Shown: piece by piece, positions 37,041-45,019 of the stretch
How the letters are laid out: every line of letters starts with the position of its first letter
Position numbering within the stretch: the first letter of the stretch is position 1
Source of the DNA: Oscillospiraceae bacterium
GTDB lineage: Bacteria; Bacillota; Clostridia; Oscillospirales; Oscillospiraceae
Reading direction: 5' to 3'
Length of the DNA: 64,000 bases
Assembly: GCA_015068245.1 (NCBI GenBank)
Contig: SVKU01000003.1
Location: 92,614 to 156,613, forward strand
Position numbers and translations under genes: made by a program
Notes under the pieces: generated by a model
Database searches by the model: none
Seen by the model: the letters and a program-made list of their open reading frames with translations, nothing else
Told to the model about the DNA's origin: nothing

Positions 37041-37117
37041 GCGCCAGTAGCTCAGTTGGATAGAGTGACTGGCTACGAACCAGTAGGTCAGGGGTTCGAG
37101 TCCCTTCTGGCGTGCCA
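37041..37117 (+). tRNA. tRNA-Arg (anticodon ACG)
   Basis: A full 77-nt cloverleaf with encoded CCA: acceptor GCGCCAG/CTGGCGT (one G-U pair), anticodon arm ACTGG-CTACGAA-CCAGT, T arm AGGGG-TTCGAGT-CCCTT. The anticodon ACG would be edited to ICG by TadA and read CGU, CGC and CGA. Confidence 0.96.
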
Positions 37118-37120
37118 AAA

Positions 37121-37151
37121 AACCAGATACCCATCGGGTATCTGGTTTTTT
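37121..37151 (+). terminator. Terminator of tRNA-Arg
   Basis: A 12-bp stem, AACCAGATACCC with GGGTATCTGGTT, loop ATC, T6. Confidence 0.92.
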
Positions 37152-37189
37152 GTTATGTTAGAGGGAGTGCGAGAATCACTTTGACAATT

Positions 37190-37290
37190 GCGCCAGCAAT
37201 TGTCGTGAGGTCAGCTTTGCTGACCTTGGGTTCAGAGTCCCTTCACCATCGATTATGATACCCATCAGGGTGTCGGCTTTTTTGATTATG
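37190..37290 (+). repeat. Decayed tRNA-Arg-like copy A with degenerate terminator
   Basis: GCGCCAG at 37190 repeats the tRNA acceptor strand, and GGGTTCAGAGTCCCTTC (37228-37244) repeats the T arm; between them the D and anticodon arms are replaced by the hairpin GGTCAGC-ttt-GCTGACC. A degenerate copy of the tRNA terminator (ATACCCATCAGGGTGTC then T6) follows at 37258-37283. The word GAGTCCCTTC recurs 137 nt after that of the true tRNA. Confidence 0.65.
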
Positions 37291-37315
37291 TTACGAAGGG
37301 TGAGCAGCCCTGATA

Positions 37316-37390
37316 AATTGCCACTTGCGGCAATTTCGAGAGGTCAAACCCCCGGTTTGACCTTGGGGTTACGAGTCCCTTCTGCGCCTT
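37316..37390 (+). repeat. Decayed tRNA-Arg-like copy B
   Basis: Arranged as copy A: AATTGCC...GGCAATT, GAGGTCAAACC-ccc-GGTTTGACC, then GGGGTTACGAGTCCCTTC and TGCGCC. GAGTCCCTTC at 37373 is 138 nt after that of copy A, so the three units form a regular tandem. Confidence 0.6.
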
Positions 37391-37494
37391 GGACTTCCAA
37401 ATTCTTTTGCAACAAATATCATACATTGTATTGTATTCTCTTGACAATGTGTATATAATAATAGTATCAAGTGTTGCAGAAAGGAGATGCCAAT

Positions 37495-37776
37495 ATGGCA
37501 CAGACAAATGTAAGTATTCGTATGGATGCGGATTTGAAACGCCAGTTTGAAGCTTTTTGCACAGATATGGGCATGACAATGACCACTGCGATAAATATTT
37601 TTGCTAAAAAGGCGGTCAGGGAATACCGTATTCCTTTTGAAATTGGGGCAGAAAAGCCCAATGCAGAAACGCTGGAAGCTATAGCTGAAGTTAAACGTAT
37701 GAAAACAGACCCCTCTGTGGGCAAGACCTATACTGATGCGGATGCCATGATGAAGGAGCTGCTGTCCGATGTATAG
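37495..37776 (+). CDS. RelB/DinJ family antitoxin
   Basis: A 93-aa antitoxin with an N-terminal ribbon-helix-helix (TNVSIRMDADLKRQFEAFC, then GMTMTTAINIFAKKAV) and an acidic C-terminal half that would wrap the toxin. It normally binds its own promoter as a complex with the toxin. The ATG at 37495 has AAAGGAGA upstream. It overlaps the toxin gene by 8 nt. TATAAT at 37454-37459 with TTGTAT at 37431 is a possible promoter. Confidence 0.93.
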   Translation: MAQTNVSIRMDADLKRQFEAFCTDMGMTMTTAINIFAKKAVREYRIPFEIGAEKPNAETLEAIAEVKRMKTDPSVGKTYTDADAMMKELLSDV

Positions 37777-38041
37777 CATAAGACCTACTACTAAGTTTCA
37801 GAAGGATCTTAAACGCATACAAAAACGAGGGTACAATATCTCGCTATTGACACAAGTCATCAGACTCCTTGCAGCAGGGGAAACGTTGCCTGAGAAAAAC
37901 AAGGATCATCCGCTTGCGGGAGATTACACCGGATGCAGAGAGTGTCATGTAGCACCTGATTGGTTGCTGATATATGAAATCTCGGGTAATGACTTGATAT
38001 TGTACCTTACCAGAACAGGAACGCACAGCGATTTGTTCTAA
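37769..38041 (+). CDS. YafQ/RelE family mRNA interferase toxin
   Basis: A 90-aa toxin of the YafQ subgroup, which cuts mRNA in the ribosome. The motifs HPLAGDYTGCRECHVAPDW, LLIYEISGNDLILYLTRTGTHSDLF contain the conserved His, Asp and C-terminal His-x-x-x-Phe residues of this group. It is translated from within the antitoxin gene end. The pair sits directly after the decayed tRNA-Arg array, a usual insertion hot spot. Confidence 0.93.
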   Translation: MYSIRPTTKFQKDLKRIQKRGYNISLLTQVIRLLAAGETLPEKNKDHPLAGDYTGCRECHVAPDWLLIYEISGNDLILYLTRTGTHSDLF

Positions 38042-38055
38042 AATGCCATAACACG

Positions 38056-38095
38056 ACCCCGTATGATTTGACTGTCAAATCATACGGGGTATTAA
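38056..38095. terminator. Bidirectional terminator after the toxin gene
   Basis: A 16-bp perfect stem (38056-38071 with 38075-38090), loop CTG, followed by an AT-rich run. Confidence 0.85.
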
Positions 38096-38112
38096 TTATT
38101 AATAATTAACTG

Positions 38113-38532
38113 TTAAATGTCCGCCGCTGCTTTTATCTTCGCATACACATCGGGCAGCTTTTCTTCCATGTTGTAAGCTCTCATATCGGGGCCTGTCCAG
38201 ATATGGAACGTCACAGCGGTGTTGATGGGCTTTTCGCTGCCTTCTGCCCAGGTTTCGTATTGCAGCTCGATCTTGTTTTTGGCATAGGACTTGATGGAAG
38301 TCTTAATGGTCAGATCCTGGGGATATTTTGCGGTGGAAAAATACTGAACGTGCAGGTCAACCATGGGCGGGTTAATGCCAAGGGCATTCATATCGGTGTA
38401 GCTGAATCCCATTTTCTTAAAAAAGTCCATGCGGGCGATCTCGTACCACACCACATACACGGCGTGATGCACTATACCCATAGGGTCGCAGTCGGGATAA
38501 CGGACTTCAATGGGAGTTTCGGTAATAAGCAT
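38113..38532 (-). CDS. Acyl-CoA thioesterase, 4HBT/YbgC hot-dog family
   Basis: A 139-aa hot-dog thioesterase. The catalytic loop is YPDCDPMGIVHHAVYVVWYE (Asp of the Y-x-D-x-D-x-x-G-x-V-H motif near residue 17), with a typical V-D-L-H-V-Q-Y-F strand. It hydrolyses short or aromatic acyl-CoAs; the preferred substrate is unknown. GAAAGGAATC precedes the ATG, and it follows the TPR/LRR gene by 17 nt. Confidence 0.9.
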   Translation of the reverse strand: MLITETPIEVRYPDCDPMGIVHHAVYVVWYEIARMDFFKKMGFSYTDMNALGINPPMVDLHVQYFSTAKYPQDLTIKTSIKSYAKNKIELQYETWAEGSEKPINTAVTFHIWTGPDMRAYNMEEKLPDVYAKIKAAADI

Positions 38533-38549
38533 GATTTTGATTCCTTTCG

Positions 38550-40313
38550 TTATTCGGCGGACTCTTCAGCGGCAGCCGCAAGAGCGGCTTCCTGTTCGGG
38601 CAGAAGTCCGGCATTGACGATGACGCCCATGCCGGTGAGCATATCGGTGTCGAGAACCGGGTTGGCAAATACGTTGACTTCAACCAATACATAGCAGGTG
38701 GTAAGACAGCTCACGTCGGTGATGTTGTTGTAGTCCAGATTGAGGTAGTTCAGCTGAGGCATATAGCCAAGGCCGGTCACGTCGCTTATCTGATTGTGGG
38801 AAAGATCCACTACGCTGAGCTGAGTATGGTTCCGCAGCTCGGGAACTTCGGAAATGAGATTGCCGGAAGCTGCCATACGCTTCAGCTTAGTCAGCTTTTC
38901 AATAAAATCTATGGTTGTCAGGGCATTGTTGTCTGCATAAAGGCTTTCCAGCTTTTTGCTATTTGACAGCATATCGAGGGATACGATATCGTTGTTGTTG
39001 CAGTTGAGGTTGACAAGCTCTGCCTTGTTTTCAAGAGCGGAAGCGTCGGTCACGGAGCAGTTGCTGATGTCAAAATCCGTCAGCTGGGTCATGCCTGAAA
39101 CGTTGCTGATGTCGCTAAGAGGATTGTTGCGAAGATCCAGCTTCTGAATGTTGGTCAGCGACCACAGAGGAGAAATATCCTCAACGGCATTGTTGCCGAG
39201 ATTAAGTGATTGAAGTTCTTTTAGCCCGGACAGAGGGGTCAGGTCATAAATGGAGTTATTGGAAGCGGTCAGAGAGGTCAACGCCGTCAGATTGGACAGA
39301 GGGGCAAGATTGACTATCTGGTTGCCGCTGATATCCAGTGTTGTCAGATTTGTGAGCTGTCCTATTTGCTCAAGCTGAGCAGAGGAAAGGCCGCAGTTTG
39401 CCACCGTAAGCTCCTCAAGAGCGGTACACATGGATAATCGGCTCATGTCCAGACCGGCAGTGGATTCAAATACCAGTGCAGGCAGCTTGCCAAACCAGCG
39501 CAGATCGTCCAGTGATTTGACATCGGAGGGGATATACAAAGATGTGATCACCCACAGATCTTCGGTGGTAAGAGATATACTGTCGTCCAGATCAAGAGCT
39601 GTGCGAACCTGGTTTTCGATTGCGGGGTCGGTAAAGGTTACGTCCTCAATGACATTGGCAACGGTGTATTCTGCATGGGAAAGACTGCTGACAAGCCCAT
39701 CTTCGGATACTGCCACGGCATAAACGGAAGTTGTGCCGTAGGAGGTGACTATCTCGGTTTCAAGAGAAGGATTTTCTTTGGAGGGATAATCGTTGTCTGT
39801 TGAAACATAGGCTGTGCTGCCGGCACCGTAGGAAACATTCACGGTGAAGAACTCGTCGTACTCACCGCTTTCGGGGGAGATAACGGGTGCGGCAGGACGT
39901 TTTTCGGAAAGCTGCGTGCGGGCGTATTCATTGGTGATGCCGTCCAGCAGCTTTGCGGCGTCCAGCAGCTTGTCCTGTGCCACATATACCCTGGAAAGGG
40001 CGATGTACAGCGGAACATTGTCCGGCATGCTGTTGAGGCCGCCTGCAAGAGTGAACTCGGCCTTGGTGTAATTCCCGTTCATACTGTAGGCATCGGCCAG
40101 CCTGATTATCAGCTGAGGGTCATCGGCCTGCTGCTCGAGAGCGTTGGAATAGCAGGTAATGGCTCTGTCCAGCCGCTGTTCGGACATGGCCTTGTCGCCG
40201 GCAGAAACATAGTAATCGTAAGAAAGATTAAGGCCGGAGTAGAAATAAAGATACGCTCCGCCTAAAACCGCCACTATCAATATAATGGGCAGCGCTATTT
40301 TAAAAGCCTTCAT
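38550..40313 (-). CDS. Membrane-anchored TPR / leucine-rich-repeat protein
   Basis: A 587-aa protein. One N-terminal membrane segment (ALPIILIVAVLGGAYLYFY) is followed by about three TPR-like helical repeats (RAITCYSNALEQQADDP, KAEFTLAGGLNSMPDN; residues 35-125), a chitobiase C-terminal-like beta domain (PAAPVISPESGEYDEFFTV, about 142-215), and roughly 12 internalin-like LRRs of about 21-22 residues (L-x-x-L-x-L-x-x-N-x-I-x-x-I-x-x-L; about 290-560). The end is Ala/Glu-rich. The topology puts repeats outside the cell, suggesting protein-protein contact at the surface. There is no sorting signal. It is the first gene of an operon with the thioesterase. Confidence 0.82.
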   Translation of the reverse strand: MKAFKIALPIILIVAVLGGAYLYFYSGLNLSYDYYVSAGDKAMSEQRLDRAITCYSNALEQQADDPQLIIRLADAYSMNGNYTKAEFTLAGGLNSMPDNVPLYIALSRVYVAQDKLLDAAKLLDGITNEYARTQLSEKRPAAPVISPESGEYDEFFTVNVSYGAGSTAYVSTDNDYPSKENPSLETEIVTSYGTTSVYAVAVSEDGLVSSLSHAEYTVANVIEDVTFTDPAIENQVRTALDLDDSISLTTEDLWVITSLYIPSDVKSLDDLRWFGKLPALVFESTAGLDMSRLSMCTALEELTVANCGLSSAQLEQIGQLTNLTTLDISGNQIVNLAPLSNLTALTSLTASNNSIYDLTPLSGLKELQSLNLGNNAVEDISPLWSLTNIQKLDLRNNPLSDISNVSGMTQLTDFDISNCSVTDASALENKAELVNLNCNNNDIVSLDMLSNSKKLESLYADNNALTTIDFIEKLTKLKRMAASGNLISEVPELRNHTQLSVVDLSHNQISDVTGLGYMPQLNYLNLDYNNITDVSCLTTCYVLVEVNVFANPVLDTDMLTGMGVIVNAGLLPEQEAALAAAAEESAE

Positions 40314-40533
40314 AGGAAGTCTCCATTCTATATTATGTAAACTTATATGCTTATACGAATGACACTTTATTATACAATGTACGGTTCACATAAGTCAAGT
40401 AAAAGGGGTCGGGTATCAGGTGTCAGGGGACAGAAAATGACACAGTATCCTGTCTATACTGACGGTTTTTTACGCATGATGTTCTTGGATTGGAAAACCA
40501 CAAAAGTGGTAATAAAAAATTCCAAATCTTTCA

Positions 40534-40561
40534 TTGACAAATGGCGAAATCAATGTATAAT
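40534..40561 (+). promoter_or_regulatory. Promoter of rpsF-ssb-rpsR
   Basis: TTGACA (40534-40539), 16-nt spacer, and TGTATAAT with the -10 at 40556-40561. Confidence 0.85.
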
Positions 40562-40569
40562 AGAAAGGT

Positions 40570-40661
40570 ACGACTTTGGACAAGAGTCCGAAGTCAGATA
40601 AAATAAATCCTTGCTCCTCAATTTTGTGGGGAGCCATCTGTCCAGAAGGAGGTGCAACCGC
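40570..40661 (+). promoter_or_regulatory. rpsF 5' leader, possible S6:S18 autoregulatory element
   Basis: The leader contains the hairpin GACTTtGGAC-aaga-GTCCgAAGTC, which includes a CCG in the 3' arm, as in the known S6:S18-binding leader of many bacterial rpsF operons. The match is by position and a short motif only. Confidence 0.35.
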
Positions 40662-40958
40662 ATGGCAAAGATTTCCGGCAAGTACGAGGTCCTCTATATC
40701 ATCGATCCCGCTCAGGGTGAAGAAGGTATCGCCGCTCTCGTGGAAAAGTTCAAGGCTCTGGCTGAGGAATATGGTACCGTGACCGAGGTTGACGAATGGG
40801 GCAAGCGCAGACTTGCTTATCCCATCAACGATCTGCCCGAAGGCTACTATGTTCTTATGAACACCGAAAGCAAGCCCGAAATGCCCGCTGAGCTTGATCG
40901 TGTTTTCAAGATCACTGAAGGCATTATGCGCTCGCTCATCATCAGCAAAGACGAATAA
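40662..40958 (+). CDS. rpsF: 30S ribosomal protein S6
   Basis: A 98-aa protein of the small subunit platform that binds S18. Recognisable by YEVLYIIDP, VDEWGKRRLAYPINDLPEGYYVLM and the C-terminal IMRSLIISKDE. The ATG at 40662 has AGAAGGAGGTG upstream. Order rpsF-ssb-rpsR is the standard Firmicutes operon. Confidence 0.97.
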   Translation: MAKISGKYEVLYIIDPAQGEEGIAALVEKFKALAEEYGTVTEVDEWGKRRLAYPINDLPEGYYVLMNTESKPEMPAELDRVFKITEGIMRSLIISKDE

Positions 40959-40972
40959 GGGAGGGAAAGGCA

Positions 40973-41455
40973 ATGTTGAATCACATTGTTCTTATGGGTC
41001 GTTTGACCCGTGATCCTGAGCTCCGTCGGACCCAGTCCGGTCTGGCAGTAGCTTCCTTTACTCTGGCTGTAGACAGAGACTGGTCATCAAAAGACACCGG
41101 CGAAAAGACCACCGATTTCATTGATATCGTGGCTTGGCGCAACACCGCCGAATTCGTTTCAAAGTATTTTACCAAAGGCCGTCAGTGCTGTGTAAGCGGA
41201 CGTCTTCAGATAAGAGACTGGAACGATAAGGAAGGCAATAAGCGCAGAAGTGCCGAGGTCGTGGCCGACAATGTCTACTTTGCAGACAGCAAGCCCAACG
41301 GCTCTGCTCAGCAAAGCTCTTATTCCGATTACAGTGCCCCGGCAGCAAACAGCTATCAGTCTTCCGGATACAACAATTCTGGTTACGGCAATATCAGCTC
41401 CGATTACAGAAGCGAATATTCCGAAATTGAAGACGATGGCGATCTGCCCTTTTAA
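40973..41455 (+). CDS. ssb: Single-stranded DNA-binding protein
   Basis: A 160-aa protein with an OB fold (MLNHIVLMGRLTRDPELRRTQSG, then VASFTLAVDR and DIVAWRNTAEFVSKYFTKG), a flexible Ser/Tyr/Asn/Gly-rich linker, and the acidic tip EDDGDLPF that recruits partner proteins at forks. It lies between rpsF and rpsR. Confidence 0.97.
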   Translation: MLNHIVLMGRLTRDPELRRTQSGLAVASFTLAVDRDWSSKDTGEKTTDFIDIVAWRNTAEFVSKYFTKGRQCCVSGRLQIRDWNDKEGNKRRSAEVVADNVYFADSKPNGSAQQSSYSDYSAPAANSYQSSGYNNSGYGNISSDYRSEYSEIEDDGDLPF

Positions 41456-41496
41456 GGAATTACTTTTCCACAAAATCTAACAGGAGGATACCGTAA

Positions 41497-41733
41497 ATGG
41501 CTACCGATAGAAATGTCCGTTCCCGCAAGCGCAAAAAGGTATGCCAGTTCTGCGTTGACAAGATCGACCATATCGATTACAAAGACACCGCAAAGCTGCG
41601 CCGCTATCTTTCTGAGCGTTCCAAGATTCTGCCCCGCAGAACCACCGGAACCTGCGCTCGTCATCAGCGTCAGCTGACCGTGGCTATCAAGAGAGCCCGT
41701 CATATCGCTCTGATGCCCTATATCACCGACTAA
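41497..41733 (+). CDS. rpsR: 30S ribosomal protein S18
   Basis: A 78-aa basic protein that pairs with S6. Family segments are [39 protein letters not shown] and [18 protein letters not shown]. The CxxC pair suggests a zinc-binding form. ACAGGAGG precedes the ATG. Confidence 0.97.
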   Translation: MATDRNVRSRKRKKVCQFCVDKIDHIDYKDTAKLRRYLSERSKILPRRTTGTCARHQRQLTVAIKRARHIALMPYITD

Positions 41734-41743
41734 TTTATGTCTT

Positions 41744-41780
41744 CAAAATCCCGACTCGAAAGAGTCGGGATTTTGTTTTG
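41744..41780 (+). terminator. Terminator of rpsF-ssb-rpsR
   Basis: A 14-bp stem CAAAATCCCGACTC with GAGTCGGGATTTTG, loop GAAA, then TTTTG. Confidence 0.92.
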
Positions 41781-41887
41781 CAAATTACGATTGTGGCAGA
41801 ATATCAAAAATGAAATAGATGGTATCAAAAAAGTAGCTGTAACAACAATTTGGTGCTTGACTTTGATAACGCTCTGGAATAAGCTGA

Positions 41888-41911
41888 AATATACGAACAC
41901 GTTCGTATATT
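41888..41911. promoter_or_regulatory. Inverted repeat just before the second lipoprotein gene
   Basis: Arms AATATACGAAC and GTTCGTATATT (11 nt each) are separated by AC. The repeat ends 6 nt before the AAGGAGG site of the gene. It resembles a LexA box but with a 2-bp rather than 4-bp spacer. It could be an operator, or an mRNA hairpin near the ribosome binding site. Confidence 0.5.
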
Positions 41912-41930
41912 GTTACAAGGAGGAAAAACA

Positions 41931-43649
41931 ATGCTTAAAAAGTATCTTGCTCTGTTTCTCGTTTTGGCAATGATGGCTGTTGTGTTTGCCGGCTGCGCCA
42001 ATAAAGCAGAAGAGCCTGCTGTCGAAGAATCCGCAGCAGTCGAAGAAGCTCCCGTTGAAGAGAGCGCTCCCGCAGAAGCTCCCGCTGAAGGCGAAGAAGC
42101 TCCTGCTGAAGAAGAGGTTCCCGCAGAACCCGAAATCAGTCCCGAATACCCCCAGTATCCCATTTCCGACGGTGAAGTACTGACCTATTTCACTGAGTTC
42201 CCCGGCTTCCTGGCTTCCAACATGGAAACCATGCAGGAAATGCCCTCTTACATCAGAGCAGCCGAAATCACCGGCGTTGATCTGCAGTTCCAGTCCGTTT
42301 CCCAGACTGCTTTGACCGAACAGTTCAACCTGATGTGCGCTTCCGGCACCCTGCCCGACATGGTTTCCGGCAAAGTCAGCTACACCAACGGCTCCGCTGC
42401 TGCCATCGAAGATGAGATCTTCATTGACCTGACCGATCTGGTACATACCTACATGGGCGACTACTGGGATATCCTTTCTTCTCAGGAAAGCTATATGGAC
42501 GCTGCCGTTGACGAAAACGGCTATATGGCTTATTTCATGTCCTTTACCGATGCTTCCTGGGCTCAGATGGGTCCCCAGATCCGCGCTGACTGGCTGGAAG
42601 AGTTCGGCATGGATATGCCCATCACCTATGACGATTACCACGAATACCTGACCGCTGCAAAGACCACTTACGACACCTCTGATACCTTTATGCTCACCGG
42701 TGCTTCTCAGCAGCAGGGCAACGGCTGGGTCGGCGGCTTCGGCACCTCCGGTATGCCCACCGACGGCAGCCACAATATGTTCCTTATCGAAGAAGGTGTT
42801 GTCACCTCCGGTTACGTTGTAGACACCTGGAAAGACTACCTGCAGATGATGAATCAGTGGTATTCCGAAGGCCTCATCAATCCCGACTTTGTTTCCATGA
42901 CCAATGACCCCATGGCTTCCAATGCCGATGCCCTTATACTTAACGGCGACACCGCTCTGTGGTATGCTCAGGGCGACATCATGGGCACTTACATTTCCAA
43001 GTCCAGCGAACCCGGCTTCTCCCTGATGGGTACTCCCGAGCCTGTACATAACGAAGGCGAAAAGTTCCACTTTGGTACCGACGGTGAAGGCTCTGCCGGC
43101 ACCGGCATCGCCATCAGCACCAACTGCACCAACCCCGAACTGGCTGCCAAGTGGGTCAACTTCTGGTACACCGAAGAAGGCCAGACTCTGTCCGCCTGGG
43201 GTATCGAAGGCGTAAGCTTTGAGTATGACGAAGAAGGCAAGCCTGCCTACAACGACAACGTACTCAACAACCCCGATTTCTTTATGACCAACTTTGCAAT
43301 CGCTTTCTACTGCGCTTCCCAGACTCCCTCTGTTTCCAGCTCCACCAAGGATTGGCCCAACTACCGTCAGGAGACCATCGACGCTTTCATGCTGTGGACC
43401 GAATCCGGCGATGCTCAGTATGTACTGCCCAGCAACCTGTCTTTGACTGTTGAAGAAAACGAACGCTCCGCAAACCTGCTGGCTGACATCGACACCTACG
43501 CCGAAGAGAATGTAATGAAGTTCATCACCGGCGAAAACAGCTTCGATATGTGGGATGAGTTCATCGGCACCATCGAATCCATGGGAATTGATGAATGCAT
43601 CGAGATATATCAGGCTTCCTACGACCGTTACGTGGCTTCAAAAGGCTAA
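41931..43649 (+). CDS. Extracellular solute-binding lipoprotein (paralog 2 of 4)
   Basis: A 572-aa lipoprotein. The signal ends in VFAGC (Cys about 22); the acidic linker runs to about residue 75 (Glu/Ala/Pro repeats). The binding domain has TEQFNLMCASGTLPDMV, then YTNGSAAAIEDEIFIDLTD, matching paralogs 1, 3 and 4, and ends with SMGIDECIEIYQASYDRYV. The ATG at 41931 follows AAGGAGGAAA. No transport partner genes lie beside it; upstream is the rpsR terminator and downstream an AI-2E family gene on the other strand. Confidence 0.85.
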   Translation: MLKKYLALFLVLAMMAVVFAGCANKAEEPAVEESAAVEEAPVEESAPAEAPAEGEEAPAEEEVPAEPEISPEYPQYPISDGEVLTYFTEFPGFLASNMETMQEMPSYIRAAEITGVDLQFQSVSQTALTEQFNLMCASGTLPDMVSGKVSYTNGSAAAIEDEIFIDLTDLVHTYMGDYWDILSSQESYMDAAVDENGYMAYFMSFTDASWAQMGPQIRADWLEEFGMDMPITYDDYHEYLTAAKTTYDTSDTFMLTGASQQQGNGWVGGFGTSGMPTDGSHNMFLIEEGVVTSGYVVDTWKDYLQMMNQWYSEGLINPDFVSMTNDPMASNADALILNGDTALWYAQGDIMGTYISKSSEPGFSLMGTPEPVHNEGEKFHFGTDGEGSAGTGIAISTNCTNPELAAKWVNFWYTEEGQTLSAWGIEGVSFEYDEEGKPAYNDNVLNNPDFFMTNFAIAFYCASQTPSVSSSTKDWPNYRQETIDAFMLWTESGDAQYVLPSNLSLTVEENERSANLLADIDTYAEENVMKFITGENSFDMWDEFIGTIESMGIDECIEIYQASYDRYVASKG

Positions 43650-43660
43650 GAGATACAGTA

Positions 43661-43692
43661 AAAAAGAGCTTGCTTCGGCAAGCTCTTTTTTG
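43661..43692 (+). terminator. Terminator after lipoprotein 2
   Basis: AAAAAGAGCTTGC pairs with GCAAGCTCTTTTT across a TTCG tetraloop. It can also serve the convergent gene. Confidence 0.92.
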
Positions 43693-43729
43693 TTTGCATT
43701 TTCATTTGCTTGAACTGCAAAAGACGGCA

Positions 43730-44848
43730 TCATACGTTACCGGAGACAGTGATTTTATTCACATCGTCCCTTATAAGCTTATATGCTGTAGCAACCAGAG
43801 GAACACCAAGCAGCATGCCGGGAATGCCCATAACGCCGCCGCCGACGGTGACAGCTGCAAGTACCCAGATACCGGGCAGACCCATGGATGAGCCAACCAC
43901 CTTTGGATAGATGATGTTGCCTTCCAACTGCTGGAGCACAACGATGAAAACAAGGAATACGACCGCCTTAACAGGCGATACGGTGAGTATCATAAACGCA
44001 CCTACACCTGCGCCTATGTATGCGCCTGCCACGGGAATGAGGGCGGTGAAGCCGACAAGCGCACCTATCATGGTGGCATATGGCAGACGAAGAATAAGCA
44101 TACCGATGGCGCAAAGCGCACCAAGGATCACGGCTTCGGTGCACTGACCAACAATATATTTGTGGAAACAGGTGTTGGCGGTATCCAGCACATACCAGAT
44201 TTTTTTGCACCAGCTGTCTTTCAGATAACGGTGGGTTATGCGCTTGAACTGGCTGCCCAGCTTCTCTTTTCCTGCCAGCAAATAAATTGAGAATATGAGA
44301 CCCAGTACTGTGCTGACTATCCATGAGAAAACAGAAGAGACAGTGGTTATAACAATGTCCATAACGCTGCCAAGTCCGGAGGTCAGGATTTTTGCGATGT
44401 CTCCTATGCGGGAACGCCAGTCGATACCGTCCAGCATGGATATGATGTTTTCGGGCAGTATGCCCAGATCTTCGATTTTGTTGACAGCTTTTGTCAGGTA
44501 ATAAGGCAGCTCTGCCAGAATTATCTGGAAGCAGGAGACAAGCTGAGGGACAATCAGACGGACCACAAGGAAAACCACGGCAAGCACAGTAACAAAGGCA
44601 GCCAGCATACAAACAGGCCGGCGGCTTTTGATTATTGCGGATTTGTCGAAGCGGGGGAAGTAGTGCCGTTCATAACAGCTCATCAGAATATTGACTATAT
44701 AGGCAATGATGCAGCCGGTAAACAGCGGCATGGCAGCACCAATGAACAGTGCGGCAGCCTCTGCGGCTTTTTCCCAGTAGTTAATGCACACATATAAGAT
44801 AAAAATGCTAAGCCCCACTTTAAGACATGTTTTCCATTCCAGTTTCAT
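43730..44848 (-). CDS. AI-2E family transporter (PerM/YtvI type)
   Basis: A 372-aa membrane protein with about eight hydrophobic segments. The pattern fits the AI-2E family: two N-terminal helices, a soluble helical insertion near 110-160, and C-terminal segments with GALVGFTALIPVAGAYIGA and QQLEGNIIYPKVVGSSMGLPGIWVL, the family signature. Members export small molecules or act as Na+/H+ antiporters; the specific substrate is not predictable. It is monocistronic. Confidence 0.9.
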   Translation of the reverse strand: MKLEWKTCLKVGLSIFILYVCINYWEKAAEAAALFIGAAMPLFTGCIIAYIVNILMSCYERHYFPRFDKSAIIKSRRPVCMLAAFVTVLAVVFLVVRLIVPQLVSCFQIILAELPYYLTKAVNKIEDLGILPENIISMLDGIDWRSRIGDIAKILTSGLGSVMDIVITTVSSVFSWIVSTVLGLIFSIYLLAGKEKLGSQFKRITHRYLKDSWCKKIWYVLDTANTCFHKYIVGQCTEAVILGALCAIGMLILRLPYATMIGALVGFTALIPVAGAYIGAGVGAFMILTVSPVKAVVFLVFIVVLQQLEGNIIYPKVVGSSMGLPGIWVLAAVTVGGGVMGIPGMLLGVPLVATAYKLIRDDVNKITVSGNV

Positions 44849-44970
44849 TATATTTGATTGCCTCGCTTTCCGGCTTATAGTAATAAAGTAAGTTTATTAC
44901 AACAGAGGGAGGATTTCAATGCCGCAGGTGATTAATTCACATAATAGAAACAAAAGTTTTGAACAAATTA

Positions 44971-45010
44971 CAAGAATAAGGGTTCTGCAATTGCAGAACC
45001 CTTATTCTTG
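44971..45010 (-). terminator. Terminator of the ABC exporter operon
   Basis: A 40-bp perfect palindrome (20-nt arms, GGGTTCTGCAA/TTGCAGAACCC core) 9 nt after the stop of the second ABC gene. The region 44849-44970 between it and the divergent gene is AT-rich, with no gene. Confidence 0.8.
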
Positions 45011-45019
45011 TTAGCGGTA

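Noticed and set aside
36940..37134. Minus-strand frame overlapping the tRNA-Arg gene
   Set aside because: It reads through the tRNA and its terminator; frames of this kind (GTRTPDLLVRSQ...) are common spurious calls.
41888..41911. LexA box for lipoprotein 2
   Set aside because: The half-sites CGAAC and GTTCG are separated by 2 bp rather than the 4 bp needed for LexA.
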